From contig JAQMRL010000001.1 in the NCBI GenBank assembly GCA_035578175.1, positions 437,687,639-437,751,638 on the forward strand: a DNA stretch of 64,000 nucleotides, in the 5' to 3' direction. Made by a program: the position numbers and the translations under genes. The DNA comes from Catonia carolina (Eukaryota > Arthropoda > Insecta > Hemiptera > Achilidae). Shown one piece after another: positions 32,190 to 42,866 of this stretch (its first letter is position 1; every line of letters begins with the position of its first letter). The notes below the pieces were generated by a model that worked only from the letters and a program-made list of their open reading frames with translations, made no database searches and was not told the origin of the DNA.

Positions 32190-32590
32190 CAATCGATTCT
32201 GAAACTGTATGACGGACTCAATGATAACATGTGTATTTACTACAATATCATCTACCAGTAAACTTTTATTGATAACTGAAGTATCATCAGCAAATTATAA
32301 AGCTCTGCCCTTTAGGTATGACTTCTGGTAACCTAATAATGTACAATAGAAACAAATTGGGACCTAAAATTGATCCTTGTGGAATGCCTGCTTTGACTTT
32401 AAGCTTTCCAAATACAACCTTTGTAAGTTTACTGCTAACAACTCTAGTTAATTCCACACATTGTATTCTACAAGTAAGGTAAGATTGAAACCATTTCTGT
32501 TCTACATCCCTAATACCTAATGATTCTAATTTTTTTCAATAAGATTTCATGATCAACACGATCGAAAGCTTTACTCAGATCTTAAAACAT
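32190..32590 (-). pseudogene. CR1/Jockey-like reverse-transcriptase core fragment
   Basis: The minus strand reads 'DLSKAFDRVDHEIL' near 32580, then after a frame change 'IRDVEQKWFQSYLTCRIQCV', 'KAGIPQGSILGPNLFLLYI', and after another shift 'FADDTSVINKSLLVDDIV'. These are RT motifs with GIPQGS and FADD. Both ends are lost. It starts about 100 bp from the hAT right end. It may be the same family as the thumb fragments at 25217 and 61385. Confidence 0.8.
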
Positions 32591-32717
32591 AACTCATACT
32601 TTCTCCCCTTGTCTCAGATTCTGTTAAGTTTTACACTATCTTGTACAGCTTTTTTATTTTGTCTCTGTTTTGTATTGTACTTGTTGAAAAAATAAAGAGG
32701 ATACATTATATAATTAC

Positions 32718-32855
32718 CTTTAACCTACAATCATTCGCTGTTAAATCATAAGTAGAATTTGTTACCGCACGACTGGCATCATCTAATAAAAACTGTTTAT
32801 TTAACTCAAAGTCTATATCAGGTTCTTTCTTTGCCGCAGATCCTTCAGGATACAT
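32718..32855 (-). CDS. LRRC9: LRRC9-like exon, acidic linker
   Basis: Acceptor TTTTTTCAG before 32855, donor GTAATT after 32718. 46 codons in phase 0 at both ends: 'MYPEGSAAKKEPDIDFELNK', 'QFLLDDASRAVTNSTYDLTA', 'NDCRLK'. It falls between the helical exon 36518-36682 and the 21105-21238 exon. Vertebrate LRRC9 has a longer, poorly conserved charged linker here, so similarity gives little support; splice sites, open frame and phase do. It opens with ATG, so use as an alternative start cannot be excluded. Confidence 0.6.
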
Positions 32856-33002
32856 CTGAAAAAATAAGAACAAAAATTACAAATTCCTGAAATGATCGAT
32901 AGTACTATTAAAAAAATAATTATATTACAAAAATCCAGATGATATAATATTAACAATCATTGATCATTGATCATTGAATCATCTTTGATCATTTTTTTTG
33001 GA

Positions 33003-33060
33003 TCAAACCCATGACATTTTATTTCATAGTCTAGCACGTTAACCATTACACTAAGGAGAC
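33003..33060 (-). repeat. tRNA-like SINE head or tRNA pseudogene
   Basis: The minus strand reads TCTCCTTAGTGTAATGGTTA + ACGTGCTAGA ... GGGTTTGATCC, matching A- and B-box spacing, but with no acceptor-stem pairing or CCA context that would support a working tRNA. Confidence 0.5.
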
Positions 33061-33118
33061 AACCTGATTAAAAATATTATTGATATTTTTCTTGAAGCAT
33101 TATTTACATGTTAATGGT

Positions 33119-33516
33119 TTGTGTTTAGGTCAACAGCCGAAAAGCTGGTTTGAACCTCTAGAGGTTTTACTAAGTAAAAACGAGGAGTAAGGTGGTTTAC
33201 CATTGCCTTGCTCACTGAGTTGAAAGAGTATACTTATCAGCATGCCAGGCCCTCCAAAAAGCGCTCACTTTCCACCCTGCAAATGAAACCTTCACTTCAT
33301 TCACCACAGGGTCTGGCTGCATAGTGAAATTCATTACTCTCAGAGGAGATAACTCTGACTAGTGTCTTTTACACCTCTACCTCTTCTGTTCTTTAATAGT
33401 TCAGTCATATAAGTGGCTGACTATGTGATAAGAAACAGAACTATTTTTTTTAGCTCTGGACCAAACAGATAGTGCAATTAAAATAACACTCCACCTGCCC
33501 GTTTTGGGCATAGAAT
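33119..33516 (+). mobile_element. R400 copy
   Basis: It runs from TGTGTTTAGGTCAACAGCCG to CCGTTTTGGGCA, full length compared with the 14787 copy. Confidence 0.8.
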
Positions 33517-33718
33517 AGTTTGTGAGTTCGGAACAGGTTAATGGTGTATGATGTCTCTAAGTGTCATGGTTCTTTTGTACTTCTAAAAGTGTTATTATTT
33601 GCTGGTATCCAGCACATGTTTCTTTTAGCCTTACAATGCAACAGAATTGTGTACTCAACTCTGTGGTGAAAATCATCATAAAACACCAGCTCTCATTAAT
33701 TTTTCTGCAATTTTGAAG

Positions 33719-34120
33719 ATATCAGTCTTCTTCTTCTTCTTCTTCTTCTTACTATCAAGAATTAGGCATAAGCCTGTTCCGAACTCACAAACTATTCTGT
33801 ACGTCTACACAAACACTGTACATCTCAACTACTGCCATCTTCTTCAAGGTCTTCCCACCTCCCTTCTTCCAACTGGAACCATATTCCATCACTTTTAGAG
33901 GTATTCTCTCCTCTGGCATCCGTTCCAAATGTTGCCTCCATTGATTCCGGTGCTCCTCCACTTTTTCATTAAAGCTAAATACACCCAACTCGGATTTAAT
34001 TCCTCGTTATGTATTAGATCCAGCCTCGAGCAGCCCTTCACCCTTCTTAAAAACCTCATTTCAGCTGCTTGGATCCCTACTCTCTTGGTGTTTTTTGGTA
34101 ACCCATGACTCACTTCCATA
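33719..34120 (-). pseudogene. Non-LTR RT C-terminal fragment
   Basis: The minus strand gives 'AAEMRFLRRVKGCSRLDLIH', frame-shifted 'SFNEKVEEHRNQWRQHLERM' and 'PEERIPLKVMEYG', then a 3' UTR and a (GAA)n tail (TTC run at 33722-33750). The same family as 59283-60020, which shares the UTR word AACAGGCTTATGCCTAAT. Confidence 0.75.
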
Positions 34121-34225
34121 AAGAAGGACTGTGGCTGCCATTACCTTCTCAGATTGAAGATATCTGTTCATTCATAATAGCAACTACAGTTTTATGCATT
34201 TTTTTGTTTTCTAACTTTTTAATAT

Positions 34226-34290
34226 ACCTATGTACATTCCAATCTGTTCAATTTAAGAACAAGAAGCAACCCCATGACCCAATGAGATGA
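34226..34290 (-). repeat. SINE3 tail fragment
   Basis: CAATCTGTTCAATTTAAGAA and CCCCATGACCCAATGAGATG match the 3' part of SINE3. Confidence 0.6.
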
Positions 34291-34299
34291 GAATGATAT

Positions 34300-34655
34300 T
34301 ATACTTTTACCCTAAAATGCACATTAGGGCCATGTTCAAAAAAAAATTTTTACCACGAGAGCACAGCTCCTCCAATATTTTCAGCAGACTTGACGTTTAC
34401 CATATCTTGAAGATAATAAAAGATGTACCTAAAAAGTCAGGTGGTTTTTATAAAAAATTGTGGGAGCCACTTTTGAGAAAATTGCATTACAGTGAAAAAT
34501 CACACAAATGTTTATTCGTGTGATGTTTTGTTCACACACACTAATTGCTAAAAATATGTTTTTGGGGTTGACGGGGCCTAAAAATTTGATTTTAAAAAAC
34601 TGACATGAAAACAATACTTTCCTTCCCTGTATATTCATTTGGGCAAGAGAAAGTA
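34300..34655 (-). repeat. Diverged E960 copy
   Basis: It retains TGACATGAAAACAATACTTT, CTTCC and GGCAAGAGAAAGTA at its right end, plus a weak match through 'GTTCACACACACTAATTGCT'. Confidence 0.65.
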
Positions 34656-34744
34656 AAAATTTATAAACAGAAAACTAATTCAAATTTTTTTAAAGATATC
34701 TTTCACCTGTTTTAGTTATTTTGTATGAAAGCCTACTATTATAA

Positions 34745-35404
34745 TGTGTTATTTAGGTCATCAGCCGAAAAGCTGGTTTGAACCTGTAGAGGTTTTACTA
34801 AGTAAAACGAGGAGTGACGTGGTTTACCTTGCCTTCCTTACAAAGTTGAAGAGTATGCCTATCAGGATGCCAGGCTTTTTGAAAAGCATCTACATTCACT
34901 GATTCTGATCACTGTATTCTGATTCATCACTGTATTCAGATGAACTAATGTCCCTTAGCCGTGGGAATGAGAGAATGCATAACGCTCTCACTCGCACAAG
35001 CCATATGTGCCGTTCCAATTACATTGTCTTTAATTTTACTCATTGTTGAGAGCAAGCATTTATGCATGCAGTAAACTAACAAGCAAAATAACAACTGTAG
35101 TATGTTTTCAGATTTGGATTATAATGGTAAAGACCTTTGAGTGCATGCGTAGTTATGCCACATATCTCCCTCTCACTCGGGTGGTTATGGGACATTAGCT
35201 CATCTGATACCTATACTTTCAACCCTCCAAATGACACCCTTACTACTTGTCTGACTAGTGTCTTTTACATCTCTACCTTTTCTGTTCTTAAATGCTTCAC
35301 CCATTTAATTGCGTGACCATTTGATAAGAAATAGAACTATTTTTTGTATCCGTGGACCTAGCAGAACAATTGCAAATTAACATTCCACCTGTCTGGTATG
35401 GCCA
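34745..35404 (+). mobile_element. R400 copy interrupted by a 270-bp MITE
   Basis: Family start at TGTTATTTAGGTCATCAGCC; family end ACATTCCACCTGTCTGGTAT. The extra DNA near 34890-35215 contains the MITE at 34937-35206. Confidence 0.75.
34937..35206. mobile_element. 270-bp MITE with CAGATGA TIRs
   Basis: The left end CAGATGAACTAATGTCCC and the inverted right end CAGATGAGCTAATGTCCC match at 17 of 18 positions. No clean TSD was seen; superfamily unknown. Confidence 0.6.
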
Positions 35405-35439
35405 ACTTTAAAATTGCACAACCTAATGTATTAAAGACG

Positions 35440-36233
35440 GTTTGTGTAAAGAAAAAATCTGGTGTGAAACACTCACACAACTTTCTCTTGCCAATGCAAA
35501 TAATTAATAATAAACCTAACATTATTAATAAAATATTAGAAATAAACAAAAACTAACCTCAAAAACATAACCTTATTTTAATCATGAGTGGAAGACGCAA
35601 AATGAAAATCGAACTCAATTTGGCTTAAAAAAAAACGGAAAATCACACTTTCACGCTAAACTAGGCTCTGTAGAGAAAAATTCTCTAAATAAAAGTTGTA
35701 GATCTCTTAATTTTCTATAAATTTTATTATATACACTTTTGTCGTAAAATGCATACTAAAGCCGAAATGTTAAAAGAATCGATTTTTCTCACGTTTTCGT
35801 GAGAAAAAAACAGAAAATCGCAAATTACCGCTAAACTAAGCGTTATACAAAAAAATGTTTGAAATAAAAGTTGTAGGATTTTAAATTCTCTACAACTTTT
35901 ATAATATAAATTTTTGCTCTAAATTGTATATTAAAGCCGTAATCTTAAAAAAACTTTGTTTTTACGTGAAAACAGCCTCACCCAGAATTTCAGCAAACAT
36001 GACGCCTACCCTATCTTGTAGAGAATAAAAAATTGAGTAAATGAGGCGATTTTTAAAAAAATCGTAGGACCAGTTTTTGAGAAAATCGCAAAAAAGTGAA
36101 AAATTATACGAATAAACTACTACTTCCGTTTGACCGATTTTGATGAAAATGTTCGTTGTCGCGTCCGGTAGTGGTATGTAACTTAAGTTTCAAGTTTCAA
36201 GTTCGTACGATGTTCCGTTCTTGAGATATTCTG

Positions 36234-36274
<41 letters not shown>

Positions 36275-36415
36275 CAATCGCTAAAAACATGTTTTTTGGG
36301 TTCAGGGGGTCTGAAAACGTATAGATCCGGTGAAAACTCGATTTCGAAAAATCGACATGAAAACAATACTTTCCTTCCTATATAGGTATTCATATAGGCA
36401 AGAGAAAGTAATAAT
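35440..36415 (-). repeat. E960 dispersed repeat with (CA)n
   Basis: Nearly full length. (CA)n at about 36237-36270. Ends in CATATAGGCAAGAGAAAGTA, about 100 bp from exon 36518-36682. Confidence 0.85.
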
Positions 36416-36517
36416 TGAGTTAAATATTTTTTTATTTCTCCATACTGATTGTGTACAAAATTTTTTAAAAATTAATAATAATTTTCACTTTCACTATTGA
36501 TAATATTGAATACTTAC

Positions 36518-36682
36518 AGAAAGAGTTATATGGCGTACTTGTACCATATCAAAAATCTTCTTACGAAACATTTCCAGTGAAGAATGCATGTTTTTATGTA
36601 TATTCATATATTCTACATAATGTTGTGTTAACAACTGATTCTTTAGTATACGGTAATAAAATAATATGTCTTTATAGTATTC
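36518..36682 (-). CDS. LRRC9: LRRC9-like exon, helical segment after LRR cap
   Basis: Acceptor TTTGTAG before 36682, donor GTAAGT after 36518. 55 codons, phase 0 at both ends: 'EYYKDILFYYRILKNQLLTQ', 'HYVEYMNIHKNMHSSLEMFR', 'KKIFDMVQVRHITLS'. LRRC9 has 'MKKIMYYNMRIKTLQRHLNE' right after the LRR cap, matching 'YYKDILFYYRILKNQL' in place and pattern. Predicted amphipathic helix. Confidence 0.75.
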
Positions 36683-36866
36683 CTACAAATAGAAACAAAA
36701 TTTTTATTAATTTTTTCAGTCCCAATGTCCGGAAAACAGGACATCGATATCTTGTACTTGTTATAACATCCGGTTTACCGGACGTCCATAAATTACCAAC
36801 ATCCGTTTAAACGAACGTTTCCAAAAAAACTTTTAAACAAAAATTAATGGAAACATGTATTTTTAA

Positions 36867-38537
36867 CCCTTTATAGGTCTTTGGTAAGTATACTTACCAC
36901 TAGCAATAAGGTCGATTTTATTTAAGAATAAGCTATGCAGTTGAACCTTATTGGCATTTTATGGTGTTATAGATGAGGAGGTAACATGCAAAACGTGTTT
37001 TGTCACAAAAAATAAAAAATAGAGTTAGGGGCGCCATTGCATTCTCCTGCATGAAATACATTCGTATTTAGCTGTGTTTTCAGTCAAATGAAATTTTGTC
37101 CAATATTAAAAGCATATTGAAAATTACTGTTTTGTGCAGAACATGTTTTGTCCATCATCAAGATTCAGTCAAAAAGTGTTTTGTCCATCTGACCAATAAG
37201 AGCGCTTCAGTCTACCAATCAGCTGTGTGGAATGCATTCTCATTATTTCACACTTTTACCATTCTATAATAGTGTTGAGGTATCATCCACACTATACAAC
37301 CTTTTCTCAACAGTTGATTTCAAAGGCAAGACTTTGCTTAAATTGTTTAGTGAAAAAAAAGTTATGCAGATTAATTATTGAAAAAGATGTTTGGTGATGG
37401 CTGGGTAACATCATCTGATCACCGCCTTAAATAGTATTCATCATTGATATTCGAAGAGCAGTCAGCAGAGTGTGAAGCACAGGTCATCTTCTGTGACTGT
37501 CTTGAAGAAGAAAGATGTGATCTTCGGATTTAAACTTTTGAATCATTATTACTTTTATTATGTTTATTATAAGACTTCGTATAATATGTTTAATAATTTT
37601 TTAATAGGTAGCCTGCATTTAGTATATCATTTTTTAATATATCATACAAAAAACTATCATAAAAAATCATTTTATAATATCATTTTTTTAGTGTATCATT
37701 TTTTTTATATTTATTATTAATTACTTCCAATATGTCTTCTTTTAATTTTTATGAATTATAAGTAACTTTAAATTTTTAAACTGTCTTAAAATAATAAATA
37801 AGTCCATTACAAAAAAACTTTGTCTACATAATTTCCACTCAAACCAAGTTATGTCCATTACTTTCATGCAAAACGTGTTTTGTCCAAATTTAAAATAATG
37901 TTTTTGAACACTTTTCCCATATCAATATTTTCAAAAATTGTTTATTTAGCGTTTTTTATCATCCTTTAAATGCCAGTAGCTAAACCCTGTATTAAATCTG
38001 CAATAAAATCAAAACAACAGTTTTTTGGTCTTAGTGTAAAATTACATTATTGTGACAAAACACGGTTTGCATGTTACCTCCTCAGATGTTCTCTAATAAG
38101 TAGGCTATCCACATTTTGAAATTAGTGCGCAGCGCCCATTTTCTTCGTGAGTTACACGATGTGGTAAGGATTTATAACAGCGTACGAACCGCTTTGTTTT
38201 GATGTTACTTTTGTACAGTGCGTAGAAAATTCAAGTTTTTTACAGGAAAGCAAAATTTTATTCTAATACAAAGTTAAGATAAGTTATTCTACACATTTTT
38301 CTGTTGTATAATACTACAAGTTGTTTTAATAAGCATCCTTACTTACCACTAAACATTATGTGATTTCCATTTCAATAAATGTTCCTTGGTAAGTATTCCT
38401 ACCAGGGCTTAACATCAAAACAAAGAAACATCTTACTGTTCCGGCACTAGAAATATATTATTTAAGTCCTTGTACAGCAAAATTTTCAATGTTTCAGAAC
38501 TTATATATTTTCCCCCATAGTACTCCCCTATAAAGGG
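36867..38537. mobile_element. piggyBac-like MITE copy A, with a nested element
   Basis: TTAA at 36863-36866 and 38538-38541. TIR CCCTTTATAGG / CCTATAAAGGG. Copy B at 51267-51828 shows the element without the insertion, giving the empty site. Confidence 0.85.
36975..38083. mobile_element. 1109-bp TIR element with 4-bp TSD, nested in copy A
   Basis: TIR GAGGAGGTAACATGCAAAAC / inverse at 38064-38083. AGAT duplicated at 36971-36974 and 38084-38087; copy B has a single site (TTATAGATGTTCTC). Several internal copies of TGTTTTGTCCA lie near the ends and inside. No transposase; the ORF at 37472-37720 is low-complexity. The 4-bp TSD would fit Sola-type elements, but this is a guess. Confidence 0.7.
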
Positions 38538-38554
38538 TTAAACCTCCTCTGTGG

Positions 38555-38720
38555 CGTATTAACTAGTGCTCTAGCCTACAAAGCAAAAGGTCCCGGGTTC
38601 GATTCTTGACTAGGGTCTGGAAATTTTAACACGTTAAAACCACCGTTAGGTAGGTACCAAAACCCACAGTAATTGCCAGTGACCAAGCTGTCGATGCAAC
38701 TTTAAATAAACTAAAAAAAT
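38555..38720 (+). mobile_element. tRNA-derived SINE5
   Basis: CTGTGGCGTATTAACTAGTG (A-box region), GGGTTCGATTCTTGACTAGG (B-box), tail CTTTAAATAAACTAAAAAAA. Confidence 0.65.
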
Positions 38721-39285
38721 CATTTTGAATATTTTTAGTGTAAGAACAATTTCTGTTTTTTTTTTTTTACACAATAAAAATTAATTTTTAACGGGAAATG
38801 TTATTTTTCTGTAGCGTTGAAATTTTGGTCAGCAATGGCAATGGCTTACGCTTGCAAGTTTTTGAAATAAGGGTTGGCACTTTTTGTACACCCTTATTCA
38901 AAATAAATGGCAATGAAGATCATACTTTTAAATATAGTTTCAGCACTGAAAGGGTTAATTAAAATAAATAAATATTTATTTATTTATAACAATACATTGT
39001 TTACAACAGGACAAAGTGACTGAAACAAATTATGTAGAAAATAAACAACATTATAAATGCAACATTATAGAAATTTGGTACATAGAATGAAATTAATTAA
39101 TAGAAGAAACTAAAATTACATTTTTGTATAAATATATTCCATCTAGAAGTAGTTCTAAGAGAAGTGCTCCCAGATTAAGTTAACTGGGATTCTATTGTAG
39201 TAGGAATAGATGCTTCTTTTGTTTCATTAATGCACTGTAGTTTGTTTGGATATCATTCATATTTGGCTTTACCTTAAATTTTGCT
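38721..39285. other. Intron, nothing firmly recognised
   Basis: A lone 'GAAAGGGTTAA' at 38947-38957 looks like a right end of a TTAA element without its partner. Confidence 0.35.
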
Positions 39286-39366
39286 ACATTCATCATTACT
39301 TTTAAAAAGTAGTGGTGACAAAGAACAACCTTGTCGTGCACCTTTTCTTAGAGCATGATTCATGAT
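39286..39366 (-). pseudogene. Reverse-transcriptase motif relic
   Basis: The minus strand reads 'ALRKGARQGCSLSPLLFKSN', the RT 'RQGCxLSPLLF' box. About 27 codons survive without neighbours. Confidence 0.6.
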
Positions 39367-39560
39367 CTACGGAATACATGCTATGGCAATGAATAGGGTG
39401 GCAAGGGCCAGTGAGAACTTTTGCAATTTATTTCATTTCATAACTGAATCTCACAACATAGGACTGCTTAATTTTCTATCAGATATTTCTTGTGTAAAAA
39501 TTCATTTTTTATTAATTATTAAAGATATATATATATATATATATATATATTATTCAAACT

Positions 39561-40135
39561 GTTGTTGTTTAGGCCAACAGCCAAAAGGCTGGTTTGAACC
39601 TCTAGAGGTTTTACTAAGTAAAAATGAGGAGTGAGGTGGTTTACTATTGCCTTCCTCACCGAGTTGAAAGAGTATGCTTATCAGCATACCAGGCCCTCCG
39701 AAAACCACCTTTCCATCCTGCAAATGACACCTTCACTTCATTCACCACAGGGTCCGGCTATATAGTGAAATGGCCGGCCGCATTGGCGTAGTTGGTAATG
39801 TGCTCACCTCTCATCATGCAGTCTTGGGTTCGAATCCCATTCAGGCACGGCATATTTTCATACGCTACAAAAAATCATTTCATCCTTCACCGTCTGCATT
39901 AGCAGTAATTGCAGAACAGTCGGATGTTAAAAAAAATATATATATAGTGAAATAATTACTCTCAGAGGAAATAACTCTGACTTCTGTCTTTTGCACCTCT
40001 ACCTATTCTGTTCTTAAATAGTACAGTCATATAATTGGGTGACCATGTGATAAGAAATAGATCTATTTTTTGTAGCCCTGGAACCAACAGATCGAGTGCA
40101 ATTAATTTAACACTCCATCTGCCCATTATGGGCAT
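39561..40135 (+). mobile_element. R400 copy with 11-bp TSD, carrying a nested SINE1
   Basis: TSD TTATTCAAACT at 39550-39560 and 40136-40146. Starts GTTGTTGTTTAGGCCAACAG, ends CATTATGGGCAT. Confidence 0.85.
39772..39940 (+). mobile_element. SINE1 nested in R400
   Basis: TSD TATATAGTGAAAT at 39759-39771 and 39941-39953. Full head GGCCGGCCGCATTGGCGTAG. Confidence 0.88.
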
Positions 40136-40171
40136 TTATTCAAACTATAAAAAGAAAATAAATTAACTTAC

Positions 40172-40351
40172 ATCAGTCAGTTTTCGTTCATCTTTTGTGA
40201 TTATAATGTGATCAAGTGAAGCGATTTGTGGAAGTGAATAAATTGTAAATGTGCGATAATTATTACGATAACACACTGGACAAGAATTATGAATAGGATC
40301 TGAAAGTACTAAATTTTGTAGAGTTGATATGTGTGTCAAACTATGCAATAC
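40172..40351 (-). CDS. LRRC9: LRRC9-like exon, LRR cap with CPVC segment
   Basis: Acceptor CATATTTCAG before 40351, donor GTAAGT after 40172. 60 codons in phase 0: 'VLHSLTHISTLQNLVLSDPI', 'HNSCPVCYRNNYRTFTIYSL', 'PQIASLDHIIITKDERKLTD'. LRRC9 has an LxDPxxxxNPVCxxCNYxxxxLYxLPxLxxLD block in this position, and the exon reproduces DP, PVC, NY, SLP and SLD in order. This is the clearest single exon for gene identity. Confidence 0.9.
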
Positions 40352-40464
40352 CTGAAATATGGAAAATAATAAAAGAATTAGTCATTTGCTACAAAAATAA
40401 ACTAAAGTATTACTTTTCAATAGAATTATAATTAAACAATGAAACAGGAATTTAATTAAAAAAA

Positions 40465-40780
40465 TTTTTTTTTTAATTCCTAATATGTGTACGTTGCAAT
40501 CTGTTCAATTGAGAACAATAAGCAACCCCATGACCCATTGAGATGAGGATGATGTGTATGACATGTAAATGAGGTGTAGTCTTGTACTGACCCAGGCCAA
40601 CCACTCCTGAGAGAGTATGGTTAATTGAACCCTAACCATCAAAGTACACCGGTAACCACTGTCTAGCATTCAAATCTGTATAAAAGTAACTACCTTTACT
40701 AGGATTTGAACCAGGAACCTTCGTCTCCGAAAATCAGCTGATTTTGGCGACGACTTTACCTCTAGACCAACCCAGTGGGT
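40465..40780 (-). mobile_element. SINE3 copy
   Basis: T-run at its left (A-tail), head GGTTGGTCTAGAGGTAAAGT at its right, about 110 bp from exon 40172-40351. Confidence 0.8.
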
Positions 40781-40847
40781 AAAAGTTAAATTAATTAAAC
40801 TTTTAATTAATTTAAAAGTTTAGTTTTAGTTTTGTATTAACTACCTA

Positions 40848-41532
40848 CAAGGTGTGGCTATTAAAAAACGAGACTGACGTTGTAAAAAATTTTATTTTTA
40901 TTTTATACATTATCACTTATTGTCACCTTCAATATACACTCCTTCTCTATCCCTACAACGCTCCATGCGAATTTTCCATTGTTGGAAACAGTGCTGGAAG
41001 TCATCTTCTGTCAGCTCTTTCAGGACACGTGCCGCTTACTCTTTTACAACTTCCACAGACTCAAATCTTGTCCCTTTTAATGCAGATTTCACCTTAGGGA
41101 ACAGGTAGAAGTCACATGGTGCAAGATCTGGTGAATAAGGTGGATGTTCTAACACTGAGATGCTGTACTTGGCTAGGAACCTCTTGACAGATAACGCGGA
41201 ATGAGCTGGCGCATTGTCTTGGTGGAGAACCCATGATTTGTCCTTCACATTTCGGGGTGTTTTTTCCATTGTTGAAAACAGTGCTGGAAGTCATCTTCTG
41301 TCAGCTCCTTTAGGACACGTGCCGCTTACTCTTTTACAGCTTCCATAGACTCAAATCTTGTCCCTTTTAATGCAAATTTCACCTTAGGGAACAGGTAGAA
41401 GATATAACATGTGATGAAACGTGGTTTTTTACTTATAATCCAGTATTGAAGTGCCAATCCATGCACTGGAAGAGCCGTATGTCACAGAGAGAGCCAAAAA
41501 CCTCGAATGAGCAAGTCAAAATTTAAAGCAAT
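40848..41532 (-). mobile_element. Rearranged mariner copy
   Basis: TIR CAAGGTGTGGCTATTAAA after TA. The first part (to about 41270) encodes on the minus strand 'VLHQDNAPAHSALSVKRFLA' and 'PYSPDLAPCDFYLF'. At about 41267 it jumps back to repeat the C-terminal end, then at about 41403 switches to plus-strand transposase sequence 'ITCDETWFF'. The switch point AACAGGTAGAAGAT is the same as in 52516-53443. Confidence 0.8.
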
Positions 41533-41588
41533 ACAGCTAAATGACTGTTGACAAAAGCATTTTTCTTATAATTAACTGTTTTACTTAC

Positions 41589-41723
41589 CTTGAAATTTTT
41601 AAATGGATTACCAGATATATTTAGCGACACCAATTTTGTATCAGAAAAACATGAGTTTGGGATGGAAGGAATATTATTGTCAGCCAGATGCAAGTCTTTT
41701 ATATTATTTGGTACATTCACTTT
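41589..41723 (-). CDS. LRRC9: LRRC9-like exon, leucine-rich repeats
   Basis: Acceptor TGGCTTTAG before 41723, donor GTAAGT after 41589. 45 codons, phase 0: 'VPNNIKDLHLADNNIPSIPN', 'KLVSLNISGNPFKNFK'. Two LRRs of LxxLxLxxNxI type. The previous exon ends 'LSSNQIQTLK', and the join keeps the 22-24 residue LRR period. Confidence 0.85.
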
Positions 41724-41785
41724 CTAAAGCCAAAAAAAATTGTCATAAATTAATATTTTTAATTCCAAATGGGTTCAATAGATAT

Positions 41786-42797
41786 ACAGGGTGATTCATG
41801 AAGTTCTCCCCCCACTTCTACAGCACATTGTACTAGTAAAAATAATGAAAAAATGTTATATAAACATAGGTCCGAAAACGCTTCGTTAGCGAGTTACAGC
41901 TAGCGAAAGTTTCGCCTGGATTTCAGTTCACCAGGTGAAATGAGGTCTTCCTGGAGTTGTGGTAAGGTAGATTAAGGGGCGAATTCAATCATTTCTTATG
42001 GTTTTTGATCTGATAAATTGAATAAAACAGGTCCCAGAACTGTAAGTTAAATAGTTTTTGAGAAAACCAGTGTCAAATGCAAAAAATGGAGTGAAAATCA
42101 CATTTTTTCATCTTTGGGCAAGAATAACTTTGTTATTTCACCAAGAAACAGTTAAAATTTTTTAATAAAAAATGTAGAAAATTTTATTCTGAACAAACCG
42201 GTGTAAATAAAGTACACAGAAAGCGAATAGTTTTTGAGAAAACCAGTGTCAAATGCAAAAAAATGGAGTGAAAAAAACACATTTTTTCATTTTAGTTTTT
42301 CCGGTTAATTTTACTTTGTACTCTTATGAATAAAAACTCATTTAATCAAACATCTATTCGCTTTCTGTGTACTTAATTTACACCGGTTTGTTCAGAATAA
42401 AATTTTCTACATTTTTTATTGAAAAATTTTAACTGTTTCTTGGTGAAATAACAAAGTTATTCTTGCCCAAAGATGAAAAAATGTGATTTTCACTCCATTT
42501 TTTGCATTTGACACTGGTTTTCTCAAAAACTATTTAACTTACAGTTCTGGGACCTGTTTTATTCAATTTATCAGATCAAAAACCATAAGAAATGATTGAA
42601 TTCGCCCCTTAATCTACCTTACCACAATTCCAGGAAGACCTCATTTCACCTGGTGAACTGAAATCCAGGCGAAACTTTCGCTAGCTGTAACTCGCTAACG
42701 AAGCGTTTTCGGACCTATGTTTATATAACATTTTTTCATTATTTTTACTAGTACAATGTGCTGTAGAAGTGGGGGGAGAACTTCATGAATCACCCTG
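41786..42797. mobile_element. 1012-bp foldback element
   Basis: CAGGGTGATTCATGAAGTTC at the left end and its inverse at the right; the arms are about 445 bp each (41786-42230, 42354-42797) around a ~123-bp loop. TATA (or TA) flanks both ends. The loop begins with another copy of an arm segment (AGTTTTTGAGAAAACCAGTG). No ORF. Confidence 0.88.
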
Positions 42798-42866
42798 TAT
42801 AACAAAAATATTTTTATTTTATCAAACATCCTATGTAGGATTTTTAAACAGCCGTATTATTTAAAA

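Noticed and set aside
32940..32990. Palindromic TGATCATTGATCATTG run as a regulatory site
   Set aside because: Short, low-complexity repetition with no supporting context.
37472..37720. 82-codon ORF 'MKHRSSSVTVLKKKD...'
   Set aside because: Tyr/Phe/Ile-rich low-complexity translation of AT-rich DNA in a MITE.
39772..39940. Functional tRNA genes at the SINE heads
   Set aside because: A and B boxes are present, but each is followed by a SINE body, tail and TSD, and cloverleaf arms are degraded.
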